Assembly: GCF_900116285.1 (NCBI RefSeq)
Contig: NZ_FPAJ01000002.1
Location: 620,001 to 684,000, forward strand
Reading direction: 5' to 3'
DNA: 64,000 nucleotides
Origin: Sulfitobacter marinus
GTDB lineage: Bacteria > Pseudomonadota > Alphaproteobacteria > Rhodobacterales > Rhodobacteraceae
The notes under the pieces: generated by a model
The model's input: the letters and a program-made list of their open reading frames with translations, nothing else
What the model was told of the DNA's origin: nothing
Database searches by the model: none
Position numbers and translations under genes: made by a program
Part shown: positions 10,638-19,858 of the stretch, piece by piece
Layout of the letters: every line of letters begins with the position of its first letter
Numbering within the stretch: position 1 is the first letter of the stretch

Positions 10638-11420
10638 GTGAGTGAGGAAGCCTCCGGCGGGGATATTTATAAGCCAGAGAAGCAGGGGGCGTCGTGGCCG
10701 GAAGGCTACGGTCGGCTCGTGTTTGAAACCCTCGATTCCACGTTAAGCGAGGCCGCACGCCGTGCGCCTGACCTGACCGGTCCGGTATGGATATTGGCCG
10801 AGGAACAGACCGCAGCGCGGGGTCGGCGCGGGCGGTCTTGGGCGACGCCAAAGGGCAACTTTGCGGGCACTTTGATGATGCGCCGTATCGAAGCGCCGGG
10901 TGTCGCGGCCCTACGCAGTTTTGTGGCGTCACTGGCATTGCGGCGCGCGTTTGTGCGGGTGACGGGCGATGACGGGGCGTTTACCTTGAAATGGCCAAAT
11001 GACGTGCTGCTGAACGGTGGCAAAGTGGCCGGTATATTGCTTGAGAATATCGGCGATCATCTGGCGATTGGCATTGGCGTGAATCTAGCCCACGCGCCAA
11101 GCGCGGATCAGGTCGAACCCGGGGCCGTGCGCCCTGTATCGGTGATTGGCGAGACCGGGCGAACGGTATCTCCCACCGCTTTACTTGACGCATTGGCTGT
11201 TGAATATGCGGTACTTGAGACACAGTTCCAGACCTTTGGTTTTGCCCCGATCCGCACGGCCTGGCTGGCCCATGCGGCGCGTTTGGGCGATGAAATCCTC
11301 GCACGGACTATGCGCGAAGAGACGCGCGGCGTGTTTGAGGATGTGGATGAACAGGGCAGCCTGATCCTGCGCACCCCAAAGGGGCGGGTGCCGATCACAG
11401 CGGCGGATGTATTTTTCTAA
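10638..11420 (+). CDS. birA: Biotin--[acetyl-CoA-carboxylase] ligase
   Basis: Activates biotin to biotinoyl-AMP and attaches it to the carrier lysine of acetyl-CoA carboxylase and other biotin enzymes. This is the short class without the N-terminal DNA-binding domain, so it should not act as a repressor. The catalytic loop ARGRRGRSW and the KWPNDVLLNGGKVAGILLE region are intact. The start is uncertain: in-frame GTG codons occur at 10626, 10629 and 10638. The first residues are encoded by a copy of the dispersed 33-bp repeat (10650-10682). The family-like N-terminus SWPEGYG begins only after the repeat, where no start codon remains in frame. The repeat may therefore have replaced the original start. 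Confidence 0.9.
   Translation: MSEEASGGDIYKPEKQGASWPEGYGRLVFETLDSTLSEAARRAPDLTGPVWILAEEQTAARGRRGRSWATPKGNFAGTLMMRRIEAPGVAALRSFVASLALRRAFVRVTGDDGAFTLKWPNDVLLNGGKVAGILLENIGDHLAIGIGVNLAHAPSADQVEPGAVRPVSVIGETGRTVSPTALLDALAVEYAVLETQFQTFGFAPIRTAWLAHAARLGDEILARTMREETRGVFEDVDEQGSLILRTPKGRVPITAADVFF
10650..10682 (+). repeat. Dispersed 33-bp repeat, copy A
   Basis: One of five copies in this window of a sequence with pattern GCCTTCGGCGAGGATATTT, a short variable spacer, then AAGCCAGAGAAG. This copy has CCTCCGGCGGGG in place of CCTTCGGCGAGG, so both arms of the small GC hairpin have changed. It lies between nuoN and the conserved part of birA and is read through as birA codons. Confidence 0.85.
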
Positions 11421-11441
11421 AACGCAAGGGAGGGTCGTTTC

Positions 11442-12215
11442 ATGCTATTGGCGGTTGATTGCGGCAATACGAATACGGTTTTTTCCATCTGGGATGGGAC
11501 GCAGTTCATTGGAACGTGGCGCACCTCAACAGAGTGGCAACGGACCGCAGACCAGTATTATGTCTGGCTCAGCACCTTGATGAAGTTTCAAAAGGTCGAG
11601 GCCGATATCACGGATATGATCATCAGCTCGACCGTGCCGCGGGTTGTTTTCAACCTTCGGGTTCTGGCTGATCGGTATTTTCACACGCGGCCCATCGTTG
11701 TGGGCAAGCCTGAATGCAGGTTGCCGGTGGATGTACGGGTCGATGCGGGCACCGCCGTGGGGCCGGACCGATTGGTAAACACCGTCGCTGGATATGATCT
11801 TTTTGGCGGCGATCTGATCGTGGTGGATTTCGGCACCGCGACCACCTTTGATGTTGTTGCATCCGACGGGGCGTATATTGGCGGCGTCATCGCGCCTGGC
11901 GTTAATCTCAGCCTTGAGGCATTGCATAATGCGGCGGCGGCCTTACCTCATGTAGATATTTCCAAACCGCAGGCGGTGATTGGCACAAACACGGTGGCCT
12001 GCATGCAATCGGGCATTTTTTGGGGTTATGTCGGTCTCGTTCGTGAGATATGTGCCCGGATAAAGGCGGAGCGTGAGCGCGAGATGCGTGTGATCGCCAC
12101 CGGCGGGTTGGCCCCGTTGTTTCAGCAGGCAGTCGACCTGTTCGATACCTACCAAGATGATCTGACAATGCACGGTTTGACCGTGATTTATAACTATAAC
12201 AAGGACACCGCTTAA
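11442..12215 (+). CDS. coaX: Type III pantothenate kinase
   Basis: Phosphorylates pantothenate, the first step of coenzyme A synthesis. The 257-residue protein belongs to the ASKHA fold: the phosphate-binding loop DCGNTNTVFSIW is at residues 6-17 and the second loop GTATTFDVV follows VVDFG. GTAVGPDRL in the middle is also a family motif. The ATG at 11442 follows a strong AGGGAGG site. It lies 21 bases after birA and four bases before rnj, suggesting one transcript of cofactor and RNA-processing genes. CoaX enzymes are insensitive to CoA feedback; that is family knowledge. Confidence 0.96.
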   Translation: MLLAVDCGNTNTVFSIWDGTQFIGTWRTSTEWQRTADQYYVWLSTLMKFQKVEADITDMIISSTVPRVVFNLRVLADRYFHTRPIVVGKPECRLPVDVRVDAGTAVGPDRLVNTVAGYDLFGGDLIVVDFGTATTFDVVASDGAYIGGVIAPGVNLSLEALHNAAAALPHVDISKPQAVIGTNTVACMQSGIFWGYVGLVREICARIKAEREREMRVIATGGLAPLFQQAVDLFDTYQDDLTMHGLTVIYNYNKDTA

Positions 12216-12219
12216 TAAT

Positions 12220-13887
12220 ATGAGCAGCGAAAGATTGATCTATCTGCCCCTCGGTGGGGCAGGTGAAATTGGCATGAATGCCTATGTTTATGGATACGGG
12301 AAACCCGGCAAGGAACGACTGATTGTTGTCGATCTTGGCGTGGCTTTCCCCGACATGGACACCAGCCCCGGCGTGGATTTGATCATCCCCGATATCGCCT
12401 GGCTGGAAGAACGCCGCAATCAGATTGAGGCAATTTTTATCACCCACGCGCACGAAGACCACGTGGGCGCGGTTGCGCATACCTATGACCGTTTGCGCGC
12501 GCCGATCTATACGCGCAAATTTACGGCCAATATCGCCAAGCGCAAGATGAGCGAATATAACCACCCTGATGACGCGGTAACGACCGTGGCACCATGGCCT
12601 GCAACGACCACAGTTGGTCCGTTCACGGTTGGCTTCTTGCCGATGTCACACTCGATCCCTGAATCGTCCTCGCTGGTCATTGATGTGGCGGGCGACCGGT
12701 TGATCCACTCGGGTGATTTCAAGATCGACATGACCCCGGGCGTGGGCGAGGCCTATGATCCCGAGCTGTGGGCCGATGTATCCAAGAATGGCGTCAAGGC
12801 GTTGATCTGCGACAGTACCAACGTGTTTTCGCAGCACCCGGGCCGGTCGGAAGCGACCGTTGGGCCAGAGATTGAAAAACTGCTTGGCACCGCAGAAGGC
12901 ATGGTTGTCGCCACGACCTTTGCATCGAACGTGGCCCGCGTCAAAACGCTGGCAGACGCTGGCGAACGGGCGGGGCGGTCTGTCGTTCTGTTGGGCCGTG
13001 CGATGAAGCGGATGGTCGAGGCGTCGCTTGAAACCGGCGTGATGAAGGATTTCCCGCCGGTGATCAGCCCCGAGGATGCGCGCGGCGTTCCGCGTGAAAA
13101 CCTGATGCTTCTGGTGACCGGATCGCAGGGCGAACGCCGTGCGGCATCGGCACAGCTGGCCCGTGGGAAATACATGGGGCTTGAGATGAAGGAAGGGGAC
13201 ATGTTCCTGTTCTCGTCCAAGACCATCCCCGGCAACGAACGCGGCGTGATCAAAGTAATCAATGCGTTCTCTGAGATGGGCGTTGAGATTGTTGACGACA
13301 GTTCGGGCCTGTATCACGTGTCGGGCCATGCGAACCGCCCCGATCTTGAGACGTTGCACGATGTGGTTAAGCCGCAGATCCTGATCCCGATGCACGGCGA
13401 ACACCGTCACCTGCGCGAGCATGTGAAGATCGCCAATGGCAAGGGAATCAAGGGCGTCTTGGCCGTTAATGGCATGATGATTGACCTGTCCGGAAACGAG
13501 CCCAAAGTCGCGGAATATGTCGACAGCGGGCGCACCTATTTGGATGGCTCGACGCAGATTGGCGCGATGGACGGGGTCGTGCGCGATCGTATCCGTATGG
13601 CGCTGAACGGGCATGTGACTGTGACAGTCATTCTGGACGAAAACGACGAAGCCTTGGGTGACCCGTGGGTCGATGCCATGGGGCTGCCCGAGCAGGGTCG
13701 GTCAAAGGCGTCGCTGGTTGAGGTGCTAGAGGCTGATCTAGGTCAGTTCATCGGCCGCGCCAACGCCAAGACGTTGCGCGACGATGACAAGCTGCATGAC
13801 GGTCTAAAGCGCGTTGTGCGTCAGTCAGCCAATGACGAGATCGGCAAGAAACCCGAAGTTACGATCGTGGTCAGCCGCCTCAGCTGA
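12220..13887 (+). CDS. rnj: Ribonuclease J
   Basis: Metallo-beta-lactamase/beta-CASP ribonuclease with 5'-exo and endonuclease activity, the main 5' mRNA and rRNA trimming enzyme in many alphaproteobacteria. It is 555 residues long. The zinc motif HAHEDH is at residues 76-81, and further metal ligands appear in MSHSIPES and HSGDFKID. The beta-CASP motifs (VTGSQGE, then HVSGHA and MHGEHRHL) follow in order, and the usual C-terminal domain is present. It begins four bases after coaX and is followed by a clear intrinsic terminator. Confidence 0.97.
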   Translation: MSSERLIYLPLGGAGEIGMNAYVYGYGKPGKERLIVVDLGVAFPDMDTSPGVDLIIPDIAWLEERRNQIEAIFITHAHEDHVGAVAHTYDRLRAPIYTRKFTANIAKRKMSEYNHPDDAVTTVAPWPATTTVGPFTVGFLPMSHSIPESSSLVIDVAGDRLIHSGDFKIDMTPGVGEAYDPELWADVSKNGVKALICDSTNVFSQHPGRSEATVGPEIEKLLGTAEGMVVATTFASNVARVKTLADAGERAGRSVVLLGRAMKRMVEASLETGVMKDFPPVISPEDARGVPRENLMLLVTGSQGERRAASAQLARGKYMGLEMKEGDMFLFSSKTIPGNERGVIKVINAFSEMGVEIVDDSSGLYHVSGHANRPDLETLHDVVKPQILIPMHGEHRHLREHVKIANGKGIKGVLAVNGMMIDLSGNEPKVAEYVDSGRTYLDGSTQIGAMDGVVRDRIRMALNGHVTVTVILDENDEALGDPWVDAMGLPEQGRSKASLVEVLEADLGQFIGRANAKTLRDDDKLHDGLKRVVRQSANDEIGKKPEVTIVVSRLS

Positions 13888-13909
13888 TCGCCTGAGAAAA
13901 CTGCATTTG

Positions 13910-13948
13910 CGCCGCGTGGATCAATTGATTTGCGCGGCGTTTTTGTTT
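13910..13948 (+). terminator. Intrinsic terminator after rnj
   Basis: CGCCGCG at 13910-13916 pairs with CGCGGCG at 13933-13939, followed directly by TTTTT at 13940-13944 and then GTTT. It is correctly placed 22 bases after the rnj stop to end the birA-coaX-rnj transcript. Confidence 0.85.
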
Positions 13949-13980
13949 CTCGGGGCCTGATAAACGAACCGCCTAAACGA

Positions 13981-14014
13981 AAACGGGCGCAAGGTTTCCC
14001 TCGCGCCCGTTTTC
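13981..14014 (-). terminator. Perfect palindromic terminator after the DEAD-box helicase gene
   Basis: An 11-base perfect inverted repeat, AAAACGGGCGC at 13981-13991 and GCGCCCGTTTT at 14004-14014, with a 12-base loop. Read leftward the stem is followed by TTTTCGTTT, fitting termination of the leftward helicase gene; read rightward it also ends in TTTT, so it can act in both directions. Confidence 0.85.
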
Positions 14015-14032
14015 TTGAGCCTCTACCGGTGT

Positions 14033-15604
14033 TTAGTCGCGGCGTTCCGCAAAGCTGAGGCCGATAAATTCAGGGGTGTGTTCGCCCAAACCAACGACTT
14101 TGTTGTCGTTGCGGTTGTTCTGATTGCGGTTTTCGTTGCGGTTGTTACCGCGCCCGCCACGACGGTTTTGCTGCTTGTCGTGCTGGGGTTTGTCATCTTG
14201 CCGCTTCTCATCTGACTTCACCGCTTTTGGTTCTGGCTGCTGTTCGGCCTTTACCTCTGGTGCTGTGTCGGCTTCTGGCGAGTCCGCTGTGACGGTTTCG
14301 GTCTCAACCTTCGCCGCCTCGGGCTTCTTACGGCTGCGGCTCCGCGTGCGCTTGGGCTTTTCTGTCTTGGTGGCGTCGTCTTGCGTTGCGTCTTGGACCG
14401 CTGGCTTGTCGGACTTGCCAGCGTCATCAGTGGCCGATTTGGCTGGGGCCTTGTTGCCCAGCGGGTTTTCGATGCGCGGGATCTCGCGTTGAACCAGACG
14501 TTCGACATCGGCAAGGTTCTTTTCATCGCGCGGAACGCAGATCATGATTGCCTTGCCATCACGGCCAGCACGACCGGTGCGGCCGATACGGTGCACATAG
14601 TCTTCGGCATGGGATGGCACGTCAAAGTTATAGACGTGGCTGACCGACGGCACATCAAGGCCGCGCGCGGCGACATCTGACGCCACGAGAAACCGCAGAT
14701 CGCCATTACGGAAACCTTCAAGAGTTTTGGTGCGTTGGCTCTGGTCCAGATCGCCGTGGATCGGTGCCGCGTCATAGCCGTGTTTTTTCAGCGACTTGGC
14801 GACCGTGTCCACGTCCATCTTGCGGTTGCAAAAGATGATCGCGTTGGTGCACTTATCACCTTCTGCATCGATCAACGCACGCAGAACATTCCGTTTTTCC
14901 GTTGCTTCGCGATCCTTGCGCGAGGCGGTCAGCATCAACACACCTTGTTCGATATTCTCGCCTGTGGTGGCCTGACGTGCTACTTCGACACGTGTAGGGT
15001 TCGACAGGAAGGTGTTCGTAATACGCTCGATCTCGGGGGCCATCGTGGCCGAGAAGAACAGCGTTTGCCGTGTGAACGGCGTCATCTGGAAGATGCGTTC
15101 GATATCGGGGATGAACCCCATATCCAGCATCCGGTCTGCCTCGTCGATCACCATAATCTTGACGTCGGACAAGATCAGCTTGCCGCGCTCAAAATGGTCG
15201 ATCAAGCGGCCGGGGGTTGCGATAAGAACATCAACGCCTTTGTCGATCAGCTTGTCCTGCTCACCAAAGGATACGCCGCCAATCAGCAGCGCCTTGGTCA
15301 GTTTCAGGTGCTTTGTGTAGGTGTCAAAGTTTTCGGCAACCTGTGCGGCCAATTCCCGCGTGGGGCACAAAACCAGGCTGCGCGGCATGCGCGCACGGGC
15401 GCGGCCACGGGCAAGCATTGTAATCATGGGCAGGGTAAAGCTGGCTGTTTTGCCGGTGCCGGTTTGGGCGATTCCCAGCACGTCCTTGCCTTCTAGGGCG
15501 GGGGGGATCGCGCCCGCCTGGATCGGCGTCGGGCTTTCGTAACCGGCCTCTTGGATAGCTTTGAGTACTTTTGGATTGAGATTCAGATCAGTAAATTTTG
15601 TCAT
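14033..15604 (-). CDS. DEAD-box ATP-dependent RNA helicase (RhlE-like)
   Basis: RNA unwinding enzyme of ribosome assembly and mRNA turnover. All core motifs are visible: Q-motif SPTPIQ, AQTGTGKTAS, PTRELA, DEADRMLDMGF, SAT and HRIGRTGRAG. The two RecA-like domains span about residues 1-375. The C-terminal ~140 residues are low-complexity: an acidic/Lys-rich stretch, then an Arg-Gly-Asn rich end (RGGRGNNRNENRNQNN), typical of RNA-binding tails in this group. I chose the ATG at 15604 (MTKFTDLNLN), giving 523 residues, because the upstream extension to 15694 has no family similarity. It ends just before a perfect terminator. Confidence 0.95.
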   Translation of the reverse strand: MTKFTDLNLNPKVLKAIQEAGYESPTPIQAGAIPPALEGKDVLGIAQTGTGKTASFTLPMITMLARGRARARMPRSLVLCPTRELAAQVAENFDTYTKHLKLTKALLIGGVSFGEQDKLIDKGVDVLIATPGRLIDHFERGKLILSDVKIMVIDEADRMLDMGFIPDIERIFQMTPFTRQTLFFSATMAPEIERITNTFLSNPTRVEVARQATTGENIEQGVLMLTASRKDREATEKRNVLRALIDAEGDKCTNAIIFCNRKMDVDTVAKSLKKHGYDAAPIHGDLDQSQRTKTLEGFRNGDLRFLVASDVAARGLDVPSVSHVYNFDVPSHAEDYVHRIGRTGRAGRDGKAIMICVPRDEKNLADVERLVQREIPRIENPLGNKAPAKSATDDAGKSDKPAVQDATQDDATKTEKPKRTRSRSRKKPEAAKVETETVTADSPEADTAPEVKAEQQPEPKAVKSDEKRQDDKPQHDKQQNRRGGRGNNRNENRNQNNRNDNKVVGLGEHTPEFIGLSFAERRD

Positions 15605-15741
15605 GTGTGTCCGATGGTAGCGGACAAAATCTCGGCCCGCGGCAGCATTCATGTCGGCCCGCATGGCCCAAGGGGCGGAGGGACTCCGCGACATGTTGTG
15701 AACCCATTAACAAAGACTCTGCAGCAGGTCAAATGGCTGCG

Positions 15742-16686
15742 CTAAACGCCTGTGTAATTAGGGAAATGCTGGTTAACATGTGCCGAGAGGCCCATCTCTA
15801 CCTCACGTAGAAATCCACGATCTGCCAAGCGTTTTCGCAAGCCTGGGTTGTCGGCGCAAACCTCGTCAAAAAACGCCCTCAGGCCGGGTTCTCCAGTCTC
15901 GCTTTCGATCTGCATGAACAGCTCATGCATTGACAGGCCGCCTTTTTCATGGGGCTTGTTGGGGGCCAGCTCGGGGCGGTAGCTGCCCTTGGTCACGCGG
16001 TAGCGATAGGCGGCGATCCAGTCCTCCCATGTTTTTGCATGGAGATGGGCCAGATCTATCCCGTCTTGGCGGTCATGGCAGGCCAGCTTTTCGCCGTCCT
16101 GAAACACGTTGTGGATACGGACGTGTATTTTTGGCAGGCCCATGCGCACAAAAACCTTACCGGCAAGGTGACTCAGAAACCCGCCTTTGATTTGCTTGCC
16201 ATAGGTCGGATATAGCTCGGCCGTAATTCGGGCGCGGTCGGGGCCGCTTGGAATGAATGCTTTGAACGCGGACGTGCTGCCCGACAGCTGCTCCATCGGG
16301 CGGATGCGTGTGGCGGGGGGATGGGTGGGGCGCTTGGCCAAAATCTGCGCGATAGGGCGGTCCGCGACCAGAAATTCATCCACATCCATATGGATCATCC
16401 AGTCCACCTCGGCCCTTTTGTTATAGGCATGGGTGGCGTTGGCAGTCTGGCGCACTTGGTGCATGTCTGGACGGTCTCGCTTGCGTTGCTTCCAGTATTT
16501 GTCATCGCAGGTGATCACGCGGATTTTGGGATGTGCATTCAGATAATCAAATGCTTCCGGGTTCGGGGCATCAAGATAGATATAAATGCGGTGCGCGCCT
16601 GCTGACAGGTGATAAGCGGCGAACTGCAAAATGTCGCGCGTGGGCGCAAGAATGGTTGAGGCGATGCCCCATGTCACGTCAGTCAT
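15742..16686 (-). CDS. Glycosyltransferase family 2-type protein
   Basis: A 314-residue protein of the type that starts with a short query on rewriting substrate position (TILAPTRDILQFAAYHLSAGAHRIYIYLD) and carries the acidic metal/nucleotide-sugar motif MDVDEFLV near residue 100. This matches the GT2/GT92-like family common in Roseobacter genomes, often involved in surface polysaccharide decoration. The acceptor and sugar are unknown. No signal peptide or transmembrane helix is seen. It is transcribed leftward, 42 bases downstream of prfC, and possibly co-transcribed with it. Confidence 0.8.
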   Translation of the reverse strand: MTDVTWGIASTILAPTRDILQFAAYHLSAGAHRIYIYLDAPNPEAFDYLNAHPKIRVITCDDKYWKQRKRDRPDMHQVRQTANATHAYNKRAEVDWMIHMDVDEFLVADRPIAQILAKRPTHPPATRIRPMEQLSGSTSAFKAFIPSGPDRARITAELYPTYGKQIKGGFLSHLAGKVFVRMGLPKIHVRIHNVFQDGEKLACHDRQDGIDLAHLHAKTWEDWIAAYRYRVTKGSYRPELAPNKPHEKGGLSMHELFMQIESETGEPGLRAFFDEVCADNPGLRKRLADRGFLREVEMGLSAHVNQHFPNYTGV

Positions 16687-16728
16687 GGGGCGAGTTTGCG
16701 GCGTCTGAGCGCTGCTGGCAAGCCAAAG

Positions 16729-18348
16729 CTAGACCATCATTTCCTTGGTCGCGGTCAGGCGCACGTCGGGATAATCACGGTCAACGCGGTCGATATCCCA
16801 CTGCAGGCGCGTCAAGTAAACGACGTCGCCGTCATGGTCATGGGCGATATGCTGTTTGTTGGCTTCGATAAATTTATCAACGGCTTGGCGGTCGCCATTG
16901 ACCCAGCGTGCCGAGGTGAATTGCGACTGTTCGAACCGCACGGGCAGACCGTATTCCAATTCGATCCGGCTGGCGAGAACCTCGAACTGCAATTGCCCTA
17001 CCACGCCCACAACAAAGCCCGACCCGATGGAGGGTTTGAACACCTTGGCCGCGCCTTCTTCGGCAAATTGCATCAGCGCCTTTTCCAGATGTTTGGATTT
17101 CATCGGGTCGCCCGCACGCACGCCTTGCAGCAGTTCGGGTGCAAAGGACGGGATGCCGGTCACGCGGATCGCCTCGCCCTCGGTCAGGGTGTCGCCGATG
17201 CGCAATTGGCCGTGGTTGGGGATGCCGATGATGTCGCCAGCCCAGGCCTCCTCGGCCAGTTCGCGGTCAGCGGCAAGGAACATCACAGGGTTGGTGACGG
17301 CCATCGATTTTTTGGACCGCACATGGGTCAGTTTCATGCCGCGGGTGAAATGGCCCGAGGCAAGGCGGACAAAGGCAACGCGGTCGCGGTGTTTGGGGTC
17401 CATGTTGGCTTGGACCTTGAAAACAAAGCCGGAAACCTTGGGTTCTTCGGGCAGGATTTCGCGTGGCTCGGCCTTTTGGATCTGTGGCTCGGGGCCGTAG
17501 GTGGCGATGCCGTTCATCAGTTCCTTGACGCCAAAGGAGTTGATCGCGGAGCCAAACCAGATCGGGGTCAGCGATCCTTCGGCCATCAATTCGGCGTCCA
17601 GCGGTGGCATCAATTCACGCACCATTTCAAGGTCTTCGCGCAGCTTTTCCAGCAGATCGGCGGGCACATGTTCGGCCAGTTTCGGGTCGTCCAACCCTTC
17701 AATGGCGATGCTTTCAGACACTTTATTGCGGTCGGCACGGTCCATCAATTCCAGCCGGTCGCGCAGGATGTCATAGCATCCGATGAAATCGCGGCCGACG
17801 CCAATGGGCCAGCTGGCCGGGGTCACGTCAATGGCAAGGTTTTGCTGAATTTCGTCGATGATCTCGAACACATCGCGGCTTTCGCGGTCCATCTTGTTAC
17901 AAAACGTGAGGATAGGAAGGTCGCGCATGCGGCAGACCTCGAACAGCTTTTGCGTCTGGCTTTCCACGCCCTTCGCGCCGTCGATCACCATCACGGCGGC
18001 GTCCACAGCTGTCAATGTGCGGTAGGTGTCTTCGGAAAAGTCCGAGTGACCGGGCGTATCGACGAGGTTGAACCGGAAATTCGTGTCTTTGGTCATGAAA
18101 TCAAACGACATGGCCGATGCGGAAACCGAAATACCCCGGTCTTTCTCCATCGCCATGAAATCCGACCGCGTGCGGCGTGCTTCGCCCTTGGCGCGGACCT
18201 GACCGGCCATCTGGATCGCCCCGCCAAACAACAGAAATTTTTCCGTCAACGTGGTTTTGCCCGCATCGGGGTGCGAGATGATCGCGAATGTGCGGCGCCG
18301 TGCGATTTCGGCGGGCAATGCGGGGCGGTTTGAGGGGGTATCTAACAT
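16729..18348 (-). CDS. prfC: Peptide chain release factor 3
   Basis: Translational GTPase that recycles RF1 and RF2 from the ribosome after peptide release. It is 539 residues from the ATG at 18348 (MLDTPSNRPALP). The G1 loop HPDAGKTT is at residues 26-33, DTPGHSDFSEDT is the G3 region, and NKMDR is G4. The RF3-specific C-terminal part (VVGVVGQLQFEVL) follows. A 33-codon upstream extension is open but unrelated to the family. A long open frame on the opposite strand (16696-18333) is a shadow of this gene. Confidence 0.97.
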   Translation of the reverse strand: MLDTPSNRPALPAEIARRRTFAIISHPDAGKTTLTEKFLLFGGAIQMAGQVRAKGEARRTRSDFMAMEKDRGISVSASAMSFDFMTKDTNFRFNLVDTPGHSDFSEDTYRTLTAVDAAVMVIDGAKGVESQTQKLFEVCRMRDLPILTFCNKMDRESRDVFEIIDEIQQNLAIDVTPASWPIGVGRDFIGCYDILRDRLELMDRADRNKVSESIAIEGLDDPKLAEHVPADLLEKLREDLEMVRELMPPLDAELMAEGSLTPIWFGSAINSFGVKELMNGIATYGPEPQIQKAEPREILPEEPKVSGFVFKVQANMDPKHRDRVAFVRLASGHFTRGMKLTHVRSKKSMAVTNPVMFLAADRELAEEAWAGDIIGIPNHGQLRIGDTLTEGEAIRVTGIPSFAPELLQGVRAGDPMKSKHLEKALMQFAEEGAAKVFKPSIGSGFVVGVVGQLQFEVLASRIELEYGLPVRFEQSQFTSARWVNGDRQAVDKFIEANKQHIAHDHDGDVVYLTRLQWDIDRVDRDYPDVRLTATKEMMV

Positions 18349-18476
18349 GGATTGGCATATATCCATGCCCATAGATACGCGCAAGAGTGCGCTCCGCAGG
18401 GCGGGAGACAATTGTCTATGGGGTTTTAGGGAATTGATGTAAACCAAACGCCCATGACAGATAGGGAGAGTTAGAA

Positions 18477-18836
18477 ATGGACCTGAAAGAACTCGCAGAC
18501 GCGCTGGTTGAGGGCTGCCGCACCGGCCGCGAGGTTGAAAACCTGGACAAGCTATATGCGCCCGATGCGGTTTCAGTCGAGGGGGCGGACTATGGAAATG
18601 GGCGCGAAACCAAAGGTTTGGACGGGATTAAGGGCAAACACGCCTGGTGGGACAACGCGATGGAAGTCACTCGCCAAGAGGTCAGCGACCCGATGCTACA
18701 TGGCGATGATCGTTTCGCAGTAATTTTTGATGTGGCGGCGCGCGACAAGGAAAGCGGGCAAAGCATGGAGATGAAAGAAGTCGCGATTTATCATGTCGCG
18801 GGTGGCAAGATCGTCCGAGAGGAGTTTTTTGGCTAA
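18477..18836 (+). CDS. SnoaL-like (NTF2-fold) small protein
   Basis: A 119-residue protein with the cone-shaped NTF2/SnoaL-like fold pattern: an N-terminal helix with LADALVEGCRTGREVENLDKLY, then a YAPDAVSVEG strand motif, a WWDNAMEV helix and a C-terminal strand pair ending GGKIVREEFFG. Members are ligand-binding proteins or isomerase-like enzymes, often of unknown substrate. The ATG at 18477 has GGGAGAG upstream. It stands alone, divergent from prfC and convergent with the Hint-domain gene eight bases away. Confidence 0.85.
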   Translation: MDLKELADALVEGCRTGREVENLDKLYAPDAVSVEGADYGNGRETKGLDGIKGKHAWWDNAMEVTRQEVSDPMLHGDDRFAVIFDVAARDKESGQSMEMKEVAIYHVAGGKIVREEFFG

Positions 18837-18844
18837 CAGATCGC

Positions 18845-19858
18845 TTAGCGCATGCTGGCCTTGCGCAATAGCTCTGCCGCGTCGGGACGGTTCAGCAGGG
18901 GTTCGCTGACGTCCAGCCCGTCATGGCGGCGGTCCGTATGGCCGGGGATCAGGTCGCCCAAGGCGTCTGATAATTCTTGCGGTAGGACTGCTTTGGTTCG
19001 GCTGTCGACCAGCATGGATTCTGCCGCGATCCCTTCGGCATAGATGATCTGGTGCCCGTCAAACAGCAGTTGGAAATAATCCACGAACCCGCCATCCTGC
19101 ACGCGCACACTATAGCCGTTCACCAGATGGCGCGCCTTGACCAGAAGTTCGGAACGGCCCGCGCCGATGCTGTCTTCGCGCTGATAAATGAACAGGCGGT
19201 GATCGGGGCTGACGATCAGATCGTTGGTGTTATTCAGGGTTCCGGCGGCGATAAAGATCGGGGCGAATTCGCCCACGGCGCGCACTGTGCTTTGGCTGAT
19301 CCAGCGCACCGATTTGATCCCGTCGTCGCGGGTCAAAACACGGTCGCCGACCTGTAACTCTTCGATGGGGCGCTGTTCGCCGGACGCCATCGTAATATGG
19401 GTGCCACGGGTGAACGAAACACAGGCGACCTGCGCGAATTTCTTATGTGCGGTAACTGTATCAATACCAACAAGCCGGTATTCAACCTGAGAAGATAGAG
19501 CGCTGAATGGAAGTATATAGATTTCGGCGGCGTGATTGCTTTCATCTACCTCGACCAGAACAATCGCGTCCGTCGTTTGCCCGTCCGGTGTCATGAAGGT
19601 CAGGGCGCAATCCAGATGCAGCCGCGCGCCAGCGGTACCAGCCTCGGTATCGGGTGCAACTTCAAAGCTTTGTGTGGCAGTCGTCAGCATCGACAGCCGT
19701 TGAGGTTTAGACCCGTAGGTCAGCTCGTAGACATCATCCAGCAACAGTTCCGAGGCAAAGGAGATTGCATCCCCCATATTGGCACCATCGGTCGCGACAA
19801 GATGCGTTGCCCGGTAAACCGGAACGCTTTGTGGCGGGGCTGGCCTAATGGGTCTCAT
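18845..19858 (-). CDS. Hint-domain-containing protein
   Basis: A 337-residue protein from the ATG at 19858. Residues about 145-300 form a Hedgehog/intein (Hint) domain: the initiating Cys lies in VACVSFTRGTHI, followed by RPIEELQVGDRVLTRDDG, then SPDHRLFIY and VDYFQLLFDGHQIIYAEG. This is the Hint_2 type widespread in Rhodobacteraceae, usually in secreted or RTX-like proteins. The N-terminal ~130 residues form a beta-rich region with no recognised domain. No C-extein partner is present: only about 50 residues follow the domain. Whether it self-cleaves or transfers itself to another group cannot be decided from sequence. There is no clear N-terminal signal peptide. Confidence 0.85.
   Translation of the reverse strand: MRPIRPAPPQSVPVYRATHLVATDGANMGDAISFASELLLDDVYELTYGSKPQRLSMLTTATQSFEVAPDTEAGTAGARLHLDCALTFMTPDGQTTDAIVLVEVDESNHAAEIYILPFSALSSQVEYRLVGIDTVTAHKKFAQVACVSFTRGTHITMASGEQRPIEELQVGDRVLTRDDGIKSVRWISQSTVRAVGEFAPIFIAAGTLNNTNDLIVSPDHRLFIYQREDSIGAGRSELLVKARHLVNGYSVRVQDGGFVDYFQLLFDGHQIIYAEGIAAESMLVDSRTKAVLPQELSDALGDLIPGHTDRRHDGLDVSEPLLNRPDAAELLRKASMR

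Noticed and set aside
16696..18333. 545-codon open frame on the + strand opposite prfC
   Set aside because: It is the mirror of the strongly GC-biased third codon positions of prfC; its His/Gly/Phe-rich composition has no family similarity and no ribosome binding site.
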